61,660 nt of DNA from the NCBI GenBank assembly GCA_944319935.1, contig CALUFM010000011.1, forward strand, positions 1-61,660. Reading direction: 5' to 3'. Numbering within the stretch: the stretch's first letter is position 1; each line of letters starts with the position of its first letter. The stretch is from an uncultured Prevotella sp. GTDB taxonomy: Bacteria > Bacteroidota > Bacteroidia > Bacteroidales > Bacteroidaceae. Shown piece by piece: positions 17,760 through 24,121 of the stretch. Under the pieces are notes generated by a model. It worked only from the letters and a program-made list of their open reading frames with translations, was not told the origin of the DNA and searched no databases. The position numbers were made by a program, and so were the translations under genes.

Positions 17760-18491
17760 ATGGATTTTGAATCTTTGCAATCGGATTTTTACCGTTATAT
17801 GGTGACAACGGGAGGAATTGCGAAAAAGTCAAGCAGGGATTATATTTCACGGTTGAGGTTCTTGGCAGAAACAAGAGGCTATAAGTTGGATACAAATATA
17901 ACCCCTGAGTATATTGATGAAATAATGAATTCAGAGGAAATAGCCAGAGTTGGTCGTGAAAAATATTCAACCAAGCACGCCATGGGTGATTTTAGGTCGG
18001 GATTGAATAAATTCTTGGCTTTTGTCAATTCTGATTACATGAAAAAGTATAATGATAGTATTTTATCAGAGATTAATAAAATTCAGGCGGACAAAGGTCT
18101 TAAAATCACAGAAAAGGAGGCCATTGTCCAGTCGAGAATCGGGCAAGGTAGTTTTCGTCGGAAGCTGATAGATTATTGGCATGGATGCTCCATTTCTGCA
18201 TGTCATCTTACTGACATACTTGTCGCCTCACATATTAAACCGTGGCGTGATGCGGATAATTTTGAACGACTTGATGTATATAATGGCTTATTGTTGCTTC
18301 CTAATTATGATAGATTGTTCGATTTAGGTTATATGTCATTTGATGTTAATGGCGTTGCGGTTTATTCAAAACTTTTGTCTGTTTCTGATAAAAAGATTTT
18401 AGGATTAAAGCCGGACTTGCATTTAATTAATATTGAAAGCGCACATAAAAGATATTTGAAATATCACAACGATAATTGTTTTATGGAATAG
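17760..18491 (+). CDS. HNH endonuclease (HNH_2-like)
   Basis: 243 aa from the ATG at 17760; alternatives lie at 17748 and 17754. The C-terminal HNH-type core reads CSISACHLTDILVASHIKPW, then NGLLLLPNYDRLFDLGYMSF. SHI and NGLLL match the first His and the Asn. The last His position is occupied by Tyr (NYDRLFD where many relatives have LHDRAFD). The N-terminal half (SRDYISRLRFLAETRGYKLD) is helical and may bind DNA. AT-rich codon use points to transfer. This type is often found in defence or restriction settings; no methylase is adjacent. Confidence 0.8.
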   Translation: MDFESLQSDFYRYMVTTGGIAKKSSRDYISRLRFLAETRGYKLDTNITPEYIDEIMNSEEIARVGREKYSTKHAMGDFRSGLNKFLAFVNSDYMKKYNDSILSEINKIQADKGLKITEKEAIVQSRIGQGSFRRKLIDYWHGCSISACHLTDILVASHIKPWRDADNFERLDVYNGLLLLPNYDRLFDLGYMSFDVNGVAVYSKLLSVSDKKILGLKPDLHLINIESAHKRYLKYHNDNCFME

Positions 18492-18550
18492 GGTTCTTGC
18501 TTTGGTATTATATAAAAGTTTATCAAATATATTCAATTTGAAACAAAAGA

Positions 18551-18598
18551 TATAATTTGTAGACATCTGCAAATTATAAAATCTTTATTGTATATTTG
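18551..18598 (+). promoter_or_regulatory. Palindromic operator candidate and -7 box
   Basis: TATAATTTG (18551-18559) pairs with CAAATTATA (18570-18578), and an inner AGA/TCT also pairs. The 28-bp palindrome ends 12 nt before an exact -7 box TATATTTG at 18591-18598. This placement over the -33 region suits a repressor or activator site for the following gene. Confidence 0.6.
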
Positions 18599-18652
18599 CA
18601 TTTGAATTGAAATTTTAATTTGTATATAATTAATAGTTTAATATCTGATTTT

Positions 18653-19336
18653 ATGAAAACATTGAAAATGATAATGTGTTTCCTTGGATGCCTGCTTTCG
18701 TTGACAATGTTGGCAGCGGATAAGGGAAACCAAGCAGTTTCTATGGTGTCGTATGAGCAAAGATGGTTGGATTCAGAAGGAACTATCGCATTGCGAAATA
18801 ATACCGCAACGGATATTCATAATGTCAAGTTTATTATTACGTATCTTGACATGTCGGGCGAACAACTTGATTATGAGGAGTTTTTTGTCAAAGTGGATAT
18901 AGCTCCCGGTAAGACAAGGAAAGTTGACATACCTGCTTATGAACATGATAGAAATTACTCTTATTACACGTCAGAAGCGAGTCTTGTCAATCCACATAAA
19001 TTTAAGATAAAATATGAGTTGAAGGATTATAATATCCAACATCCAGATGAACACGTAAATAAGTCTGATGTTTCAGGCGGTTATGATGAAGATTTGGATG
19101 TTGCTCAACATGGGCAAGACGGTATGGGAATGTACATGTTTTTAGCTATTATAATATGTCTTATAGCAATAGGAATAAGTGTCGGGCTTTATGTTCTTGT
19201 TGCAGTGATGGCAAAAAAACGTAATCGTAATGTCGTTTTGTGGGTGTTGTTGAGTTTGATTGGAACACCATTAATAATAATAGTCATACTTCTTTGTATC
19301 GGTAATGCAGATGATTACAATAAAGATTTTGTTTGA
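18653..19336 (+). CDS. Membrane-anchored protein with N-terminal signal and C-terminal helices
   Basis: 227 aa from the ATG at 18653, chosen because it begins a signal peptide (MKTLKMIMCFLGCLLSLTML, then AADKG). The middle part (EQRWLDSEGTIALRNNTATD, then VKFIITYLDMSGEQLDYEEF) reads like an FxLYD-type beta-sandwich. Two transmembrane helices follow (FLAIIICLIAIGISVGLYVL and VLLSLIGTPLIIIVILLCIG) with a basic loop KKRNRN between them. I do not recognise a named family. A good promoter and palindrome precede it. Composition is AT-rich like the neighbouring accessory genes. Confidence 0.75.
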   Translation: MKTLKMIMCFLGCLLSLTMLAADKGNQAVSMVSYEQRWLDSEGTIALRNNTATDIHNVKFIITYLDMSGEQLDYEEFFVKVDIAPGKTRKVDIPAYEHDRNYSYYTSEASLVNPHKFKIKYELKDYNIQHPDEHVNKSDVSGGYDEDLDVAQHGQDGMGMYMFLAIIICLIAIGISVGLYVLVAVMAKKRNRNVVLWVLLSLIGTPLIIIVILLCIGNADDYNKDFV

Positions 19337-19400
19337 GCGTGATTGTTTTTTCGTATGATTTGCAATCGCTGTAAATTGTAGCAGTGGTCGTTTATAGTGA

Positions 19401-19651
19401 AATTTTGAACAGAAAAGCATGTAAAACAAGCTTTTCTGTTCAAAATTTTACTACTTCTACAGGTTGGGCTTTTGCTGAAGCATGTAAATAATTGGCATCT
19501 TAGTATAAAGGTTGTGCAAATTCAAGAAATTTTTGTATATTTGTATTAAAATATGTTCAACCAAATAAAAGAAGATTATGCTTTTGACAACAACACCGAC
19601 TATTGATGGTCGCCGCATTTTGGAATACAAGGGCGTGGTGACAGGAGAGAT
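19401..19651 (+). repeat. Direct repeat copy 1 (palindrome plus ybjQ 5' region)
   Basis: About 250 bp repeated with roughly 85-90 percent identity by eye at 21241-21492. It contains a long palindrome (ATTTTGAACAGAAAAGC and complement, 19399-19449), the phrase CATGTAAATAATTGGC, a -7 box TATATTTG at 19536-19543 and the first 70 nt of ybjQ. The two copies flank the DUF1016/AbiEii cargo. Confidence 0.9.
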
Positions 19652-19690
19652 GCATTCGGAGTGATTTCTTCGGAGGGTACAGCGACATAT
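19578..19690 (+). pseudogene. Decayed ybjQ copy
   Basis: The start [20 protein letters not shown] matches the intact gene at 21419 almost perfectly. After GEMHSE it hits a stop at 19663. Nucleotide homology then resumes (TTCTTCGGAGGG) after a gap of about 36 nt relative to the intact copy, and fades near 19690. Its promoter is still good. This is a remnant left by the duplication or insertion event. Confidence 0.85.
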
Positions 19691-19727
19691 ACATATTATT
19701 CAGTTTAACGCATTCCTTGATGTCCCT

Positions 19728-20192
19728 TTATTCAAACCTAATCATATCCGCCAACTGTAGGAAGTAATCATTTGACCATATATCCAGTTCTTTTGGATTT
19801 CTGACGAAAGGAAGAACGTCATTCTTTACCTGATTTATGTTTGTGGATGCCAATCTTTCTTTTAGTTTGGCTATGAACGAGCTTTGTTCTATTACTTCAT
19901 TGTTGAATTGGAATACACGTTCTGCGAGATGAGCAAAATCAAGCGGGATGTTATTGCGGACATACCATTCAAAGTCATACCAGTCGCGCCCTTTCACCCG
20001 GTTTTTCCATGCGCAGTATACTAATGCGTGCATCTTTCCGGCAAACAAATCGGGCAGGGTGAAGCAACGGGTCATGAATGAATGGGGCAGCAGAAGCAGT
20101 TTTTGTTCTGTGGTGAATTTCAAAGGGGGCTGTGTTTCAACCTCGATTTTTATTGGCTTTGCCGTTTTATCAATCAGTTTCTTGTCGCCGGT
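19728..20192 (-). pseudogene. AbiEii/AbiGii-type nucleotidyltransferase toxin, 3' fragment
   Basis: The open frame encodes about 154 residues. It begins inside the protein (TGDKKLIDKTAKPIKIEVET, then FTLPDLFAGKMHALVYCAWK, then NRVKGRDWYDFEWYVRN). LFAGKMHAL and RVKGRDWYDFEWY are landmarks of the C-terminal part of AbiEii/DUF1814 proteins. The N-terminal nucleotidyltransferase half with its catalytic aspartates is absent, and the frame opens just after a TAA at 20193-20195. The fragment overlaps the DUF1016 3' end, so the junction is a recombination scar. The first ATG is at 20123. No AbiEi antitoxin gene is nearby. Confidence 0.85.
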
Positions 20193-21201
20193 TTACAAGC
20201 TGCTTTGCGTTTTCTACTTCCTTTATCAACTGTTCGGTTGATGGCAGGTAAAGTTTGTATTCGCTGGCGAGGATGGTGGAGTTGTTTTCTGGCAGCGACA
20301 TTTTTACCGCAGTGTCGTTCTTGTTTGTGCAGAGCAGTATGCCGATTGTCGGGTTTTCGTCAGCGGTACGCTCCGTGCGGTCATAATAGTTGACGTACAT
20401 TTGCAGTTGGCCGAGGTCTTGATGTGTCAGTTTGCCAGTCTTCAGCTCTATCACGACAAAGCAGCGCAAAAGGCGATTGTAGAACACGAGGTCGGCAAAA
20501 AACTCATCGTCTTCAATCAGTATGCGCTTTTGGCGCGCCACGAACGAGAAGCCTTTGCCGAGTTCGAGCAGGAAGTCGGCTATGTGGGATATTATTGCGC
20601 TTTCAAGGTCTTTTTCATAATACGCAGGTTTGCGCTCAAGACCAAGAAATTCAAGTATCATGGGGTCTTTGATGATTTCCTTCGGAGATTCGGGTATGCG
20701 TTCGTTGCGTGCCACGGCCAAGACTGCCTCTTTGTCGTTGCTTAGCAGTAGGCGTTCATAGAGCATCGAATTTATTTGCCGTTCAAGTTCGCGTCCTGTC
20801 CAGCCGTTGTTTACTGCCTCGAGTTCGTAATACTCGCGCTTGTCGGGGTCGTCAATGGCTATCAGTAATTTGTATTGCATCCAGTTCAATTGCGTCCGCA
20901 GTGCGGACGCAATTGGAAACAACCTGTAAAATTGACGGCAACGTTCCAATTGTCTTACGGAAAATCCACTGCCATATTCGGGTTCGAGCTGTTTGGCGAG
21001 GTTTTTTATAAGATATGTGCCATAGTCGGCGCGCTGTTTGCCCTGCTGTTCTTCTTCGAAGATGCGCTTGCCTAAGTGCCAGTACATTTGCACACGCTGG
21101 AAATCGACACTGCGCACGGCGTTGCTGCGCGCGGTGTTGATTATTGCGCGTATGTCGTTGATAAAGGTGTTGTTTATGTTGATTGTGCCGATTTCTTTCA
21201 T
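20170..21201 (-). CDS. DUF1016/YhcG-type PD-(D/E)XK nuclease
   Basis: 343 aa from the ATG at 21201 (MKEIGTININNTFINDI), which lies 27 nt after a perfect -7 box. The N-terminal half (ARSNAVRSVDFQRVQMYWHL, then GSGFSVRQLERCRQFYRLFP) is the DUF1016 N-terminal domain. The C-terminal half carries the nuclease core (FFADLVFYNRLLRCFVVIEL, then KTGKLTHQDLGQLQMYVNYY), with the Asp and the ELK triad visible. Relatives often sit inside type I restriction loci and other defence islands. Here it stands alone between two ybjQ direct repeats, joined to an AbiEii fragment. Its terminal residues (NRRQETD) may be altered by the junction. Confidence 0.9.
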   Translation of the reverse strand: MKEIGTININNTFINDIRAIINTARSNAVRSVDFQRVQMYWHLGKRIFEEEQQGKQRADYGTYLIKNLAKQLEPEYGSGFSVRQLERCRQFYRLFPIASALRTQLNWMQYKLLIAIDDPDKREYYELEAVNNGWTGRELERQINSMLYERLLLSNDKEAVLAVARNERIPESPKEIIKDPMILEFLGLERKPAYYEKDLESAIISHIADFLLELGKGFSFVARQKRILIEDDEFFADLVFYNRLLRCFVVIELKTGKLTHQDLGQLQMYVNYYDRTERTADENPTIGILLCTNKNDTAVKMSLPENNSTILASEYKLYLPSTEQLIKEVENAKQLVNRRQETD

Positions 21202-21228
21202 GATTATGTTCTTGATGGAGTATTTTCG

Positions 21229-21236
21229 CAAAGATA
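21229..21236 (-). promoter_or_regulatory. -7 promoter box of the DUF1016 gene
   Basis: Minus-strand TATCTTTG, an exact TAnnTTTG match, 27 nt before the ATG at 21201. It directly abuts the long palindrome at 21239. Confidence 0.75.
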
Positions 21237-21238
21237 GC

Positions 21239-21289
21239 AAAATTTTGAACAGAAAAGCATATAAAATATGCTTTTCTGTTCAAAATTTT
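21239..21289. repeat. Perfect 24-bp palindrome
   Basis: Arms 21239-21262 and 21266-21289 are perfectly complementary around AAA (AAAATTTTGAACAGAAAAGC and onward). The palindrome lies between the divergent DUF1016 and ybjQ promoters, so it is unlikely to be a simple terminator. A slightly decayed copy is at 19399-19449. A recombination site or operator is possible. Confidence 0.85.
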
Positions 21290-21492
21290 ACTACTTTTAC
21301 AGGTCGGGCTTTTGCAGAAACATGTAAATAATTGGCTTTTTAGTGTAAAGGTTGTGCCTATATGAGGATTTTTCCGTATATTCGCATCAGAATATGTTCA
21401 ACCAAATAAAAGAAGGTTATGCTTTTGACAACAACACCGACTATTGAGGGTCGCCGCATTTTGGAATACAAGGGCGTGGTGACAGGAGAGAC
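21241..21492 (+). repeat. Direct repeat copy 2
   Basis: Partner of 19401-19651. Here the repeat runs into the intact ybjQ gene, so this is probably the parental copy. Its -7 box is TATATTCG (21377-21384), one base off consensus. Confidence 0.9.
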
Positions 21493-21736
21493 GATTGTGG
21501 GCGCGAACGTGCTGAAGGATTTTATGGCCAGCCTGAGCGACTTCTTCGGAGGGCGCAGCGGAACATACGAGAAGGTGCTGCGTGAGGCGAAGGAGTCGGC
21601 CATGAGGGAAATGGAACAGCGGGCGGCGGAGCTTGGCGCGAATGCCGTGGTAGGCATTGACCTCGACTATGAGGCTATAGGGCAAAACGGCTCGATGCTG
21701 ATGGTGACGTGCAGCGGAACGGCGGTGGCCATTTGA
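21419..21736 (+). CDS. YbjQ/UPF0145 family protein
   Basis: 105 aa, the full family length. It shows the conserved pattern [20 protein letters not shown], then [20 protein letters not shown], then [20 protein letters not shown] and [14 protein letters not shown]. The fold forms pentameric rings and is called a heavy-metal-binding domain in some databases, but the role is not established. The 5' part and leader are duplicated at 19.4 kb. It converges with the next gene and is closed by a palindromic repeat. Confidence 0.9.
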   Translation: MLLTTTPTIEGRRILEYKGVVTGETIVGANVLKDFMASLSDFFGGRSGTYEKVLREAKESAMREMEQRAAELGANAVVGIDLDYEAIGQNGSMLMVTCSGTAVAI

Positions 21737-21742
21737 TAAAGC

Positions 21743-21815
21743 TAAGAATTAAGAGTTAAGAAAATATGAATGGGGGCTATTTTCTTAATTCTCACTTCTT
21801 AACTCTTACTTTTTA
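21743..21815. repeat. Palindromic intergenic repeat between convergent genes
   Basis: CTAAGAATTAAGAGTTAAGA and its imperfect complement (TTCTTAATTCTCACTTCTTA) flank a loop near 21768-21778. It is built from the same words as the 12.5-kb palindrome. It overlaps the last codons of the minus-strand gene ending at 21806 and fits a bidirectional terminator. Confidence 0.7.
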
Positions 21816-22303
21816 CCTCCCTTCCCTAACTCGTATGCCCGTGCGGCCATGCGGTTGATCACGCTTTCGGCTTTGTCGATGTCTATTTCGCCAAGTGACT
21901 GGCGGCGTGTGTATGACCGGACATGTTCGTCTTCAGTCTCTATGTGGCCGGCGAGCAGGTTTAGGAAGTTGCGCTTGTATTCTGCCACCACGACGTCAAA
22001 CAGTTCGTCGCTGCGGCATGCGAAGCGGACAAGGTCAACGTCGGAGGTGCGCTCGGAGACAAAGTCTTTCAACATCTGTTCTACTTCGTCAGCCTCATAG
22101 TTGAGGCGTGACAGGGCGTAAAACGCCTCTTGGTTGAAATGCTTGCCGATGCTTCCATAATGGTTGAGCATGAGGCTTTTCAGGTTTTTGGGTTCAAAAC
22201 GTTCTTGCGGGTCAACGTCGGTCTGGGTTTCAAGCAGTCCTGTGACGTAATACTTGAAAAAGGCGCGTACGAGCGCGGCGATGGTTATGTCTTTTCCAAT
22301 CAT
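21806..22303 (-). CDS. Conserved-looking hypothetical protein, helical
   Basis: 165 aa; family not recognised. It is strongly helical and charged (MIGKDITIAALVRAFFKYYV, then YALSRLNYEADEVEQMLKDF, then RRQSLGEIDIDKAESVINRM). It ends in a basic GKGGKK and has no signal peptide or membrane segment. A cytoplasmic regulatory or adaptor protein is possible. It lies upstream of queG on the opposite side of a long palindrome and probably has its own transcript. Composition matches the housekeeping genes. Confidence 0.75.
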   Translation of the reverse strand: MIGKDITIAALVRAFFKYYVTGLLETQTDVDPQERFEPKNLKSLMLNHYGSIGKHFNQEAFYALSRLNYEADEVEQMLKDFVSERTSDVDLVRFACRSDELFDVVVAEYKRNFLNLLAGHIETEDEHVRSYTRRQSLGEIDIDKAESVINRMAARAYELGKGGKK

Positions 22304-22334
22304 GGTTTTTTATTTTATTTAGTAGTTAAAGTAG

Positions 22335-22486
22335 TTAGAGGGAGTTAAGGTAGTTAAAGACAAATGTCTTGCATTTTATTAATAATAGTTGTAAGGGGGC
22401 GTTGATTTTAAAGAGTTAATGTTGATGACTTTGACAATTACGCAAAAGGCATTTGTCTTTAACTCCCTCTAACTTTTTTGACTACT
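22335..22486. repeat. Long imperfect palindrome of GTTAAAG words, overlapping the queG end
   Basis: One arm (GTAGTTAGAGGGAGTTAAGG, then GTAGTTAAAGACAAATG) pairs with the other (GCATTTGTCTTTAACTCCCT, then CTAAC...GACTAC) around about 70 nt. The distal arm lies inside the 3' end of queG: its last codons VVKKVRGS and the TAA stop are repeat sequence. The signature AAAGACAAATG / CATTTGTCTTT recurs at 35.7 kb. Confidence 0.8.
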
Positions 22487-23388
22487 GAAAGAATATTCCT
22501 CATAAGTCCTTCGTATTTTGCGCGCTTCACCGCACTGCCCTTGAACAGGTGGCGGTATTGCTCTATGGTGAGGTGCTGCCAGTCGGAGCGGGTCATGCGT
22601 AGAAGTTCAGGTGACGGTTGCAGTTGAGGGTCGTCGGTGGGTGTGGCAAAGCGGTTGTGCGGGCATGCGTCTTGGCAGCGGTCGCAACCGTAAACGGTGT
22701 CGCCCATCTTGTCGGCGAGAGTTGGCGGAATGTCGCCACGGTGTTCTATCGTGAGGTATGACAGGCACTTGCCTGAGCAGAACGAACCGTCGGCGGCAAG
22801 CGCGCCTGTGGGGCATGAGTCGATGCAGGCGTGGCACGTGCCGCAACGTGGTTTTGCGGGCGTGTCATAATGGTCAAGCTCTGTGTCAATAAACAGTTCG
22901 CCGAGGAAGAACATGCTGCCGGCATGGGGGATTATGAGCTGATGGTTTCGGCCGAGCCATCCCAACCCCGCTTGCGCAGCCCAATACCGCTCAAGCACGG
23001 GGGCGGTGTCGCAGAAGGCGCGATAGCTTGCCAGTCCGAGGCGTGAGGCGAGGGTGTGGAGGCGCGACTTCATGATGTCGTGATAGTCTTTGCCGAGAGC
23101 ATAAGAGGCGAATTGCAGTTCGCCTTCGGGCATGCGCACGGCCGGGGCGTAATTAAGCGCGACGCACACGATGCTCTTTACTTCAGGCATGAGTTTGCGC
23201 GGGTCAAGGCGTTTGTCAACGTTGCGCGCCATGTAGTCCATCCCGGCGTGCCCTCCTGCGGCGAACCAACGGCTGAACGCTGAGGCGTGAGTTTCGCTTA
23301 CAGGAGCTGCCTTCGCCACGCCGCAGGCGAAAAAGCCGAGGGCTGCAGCCTCGGCCTTGACTTGCTCACTCGAAAGTCTTGAACTCAT
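22459..23388 (-). CDS. queG: Epoxyqueuosine reductase
   Basis: 309 aa. Two 4Fe-4S cysteine sets are plain (CGTCHACIDSCPTGA, then CSGKCLSYLTIEHRGDIP with CDRCQDACPHNRF), and the N-terminal cobalamin-binding part reads AALGFFACGVAKAAPVSETH. QueG reduces epoxyqueuosine to queuosine at position 34 of certain tRNAs, the last step of Q synthesis. The protein is the short form without the C-terminal HEAT repeats. Its last eight codons and stop lie within a palindromic repeat arm. It overlaps the polysaccharide deacetylase gene by 23 nt. Confidence 0.93.
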   Translation of the reverse strand: MSSRLSSEQVKAEAAALGFFACGVAKAAPVSETHASAFSRWFAAGGHAGMDYMARNVDKRLDPRKLMPEVKSIVCVALNYAPAVRMPEGELQFASYALGKDYHDIMKSRLHTLASRLGLASYRAFCDTAPVLERYWAAQAGLGWLGRNHQLIIPHAGSMFFLGELFIDTELDHYDTPAKPRCGTCHACIDSCPTGALAADGSFCSGKCLSYLTIEHRGDIPPTLADKMGDTVYGCDRCQDACPHNRFATPTDDPQLQPSPELLRMTRSDWQHLTIEQYRHLFKGSAVKRAKYEGLMRNILSVVKKVRGS

Positions 23389-23977
23389 ATCCTTGTTCTT
23401 TCATCCACTTCAACGCTTCGGGCAAGGCGTAGCGCAGCTTGTTGATGCTTTTCAGCGAGTCGTGGAACGTTATGATTGAGCCGTTGCGCGTGTACCGCTT
23501 CACGTTGCGCAGCACGTCTTCGGCCGTCAGCCATTTGCTGTAATCGCGTGTGACGAGGTCCCACATCACAATGCGGTACTTGCGCCCAAGCCAGAAATAC
23601 TGTTCCCAACGCATCCAGCCGTGCGGCGGGCGGAACAGGTGAGCCCCGATAAGCTGGTTGGCTTTTTCGGTGTTTGCGCTATATGACTTTGTTGTGTGCT
23701 TGAAGCCTCCCCAATGGTTGAAGGTGTGGTTGCCCACCTGATGGCCGGCGGCGACAATTTGCTTGAACAGTTCGGGGTATTTCCTGACGTTGTCACCCAC
23801 CATGAAGAACGTGGCGCGGGCGTCGTATGCGGCCAAGGTCTCAAGGATGAATGGTGTGGATTCGGGTATTGGGCCGTCGTCGAAAGTCAGGTAAACCGCT
23901 TTCTCCGTCTTGTCCATTCTCCATGTTGCCCTCGGGTATAGCCAACGTAGCCATTTGGCCGGCTGCTCGATTATCAT
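23366..23977 (-). CDS. Polysaccharide deacetylase (NodB domain)
   Basis: 203 aa. The NodB motifs appear in order: metal/base motif TFDDGP, HTFNHWGG (the H-x-x-x-H type zinc site of motif 2), RPPHGW, and late HDS in ITFHDSLKS. There is no clear signal peptide, though relatives may be membrane-associated through other means. It is expected to remove acetyl groups from a cell-envelope glycan; the substrate is unknown. It overlaps queG and follows the DUF2723 gene, a neighbourhood I recall from other Bacteroidales. Confidence 0.88.
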   Translation of the reverse strand: MIIEQPAKWLRWLYPRATWRMDKTEKAVYLTFDDGPIPESTPFILETLAAYDARATFFMVGDNVRKYPELFKQIVAAGHQVGNHTFNHWGGFKHTTKSYSANTEKANQLIGAHLFRPPHGWMRWEQYFWLGRKYRIVMWDLVTRDYSKWLTAEDVLRNVKRYTRNGSIITFHDSLKSINKLRYALPEALKWMKEQGYEFKTFE

Positions 23978-23983
23978 TCTTTT

Positions 23984-24118
23984 TGGAAGTTAAAGGTGTT
24001 AAAGGAGTTAAAGGTGTTAAAGACAATACCTTGTTTATTGTCACGTCAAAGGGGATTTCAGGCAAAATGCATTAGCCTTGGACACCTTCAACTTCTTTAA
24101 CACCTTTAACTCCTAAGG
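23984..24118. repeat. GTTAAAGG-type palindromic repeat
   Basis: AGTTAAAGGTGTTAAAGGAG and AGACAATACC on one side, and GACACCTTCAACTTCTTTAA with CACCTTTAACTCCTAAG on the other, pair imperfectly. It lies between the DUF2723 stop and the deacetylase start on the minus strand. Confidence 0.75.
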
Positions 24119-24121
24119 GTT

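Noticed and set aside
21239..21289. Palindrome as a terminator
   Set aside because: Both adjacent genes are transcribed away from it, so neither needs termination there.
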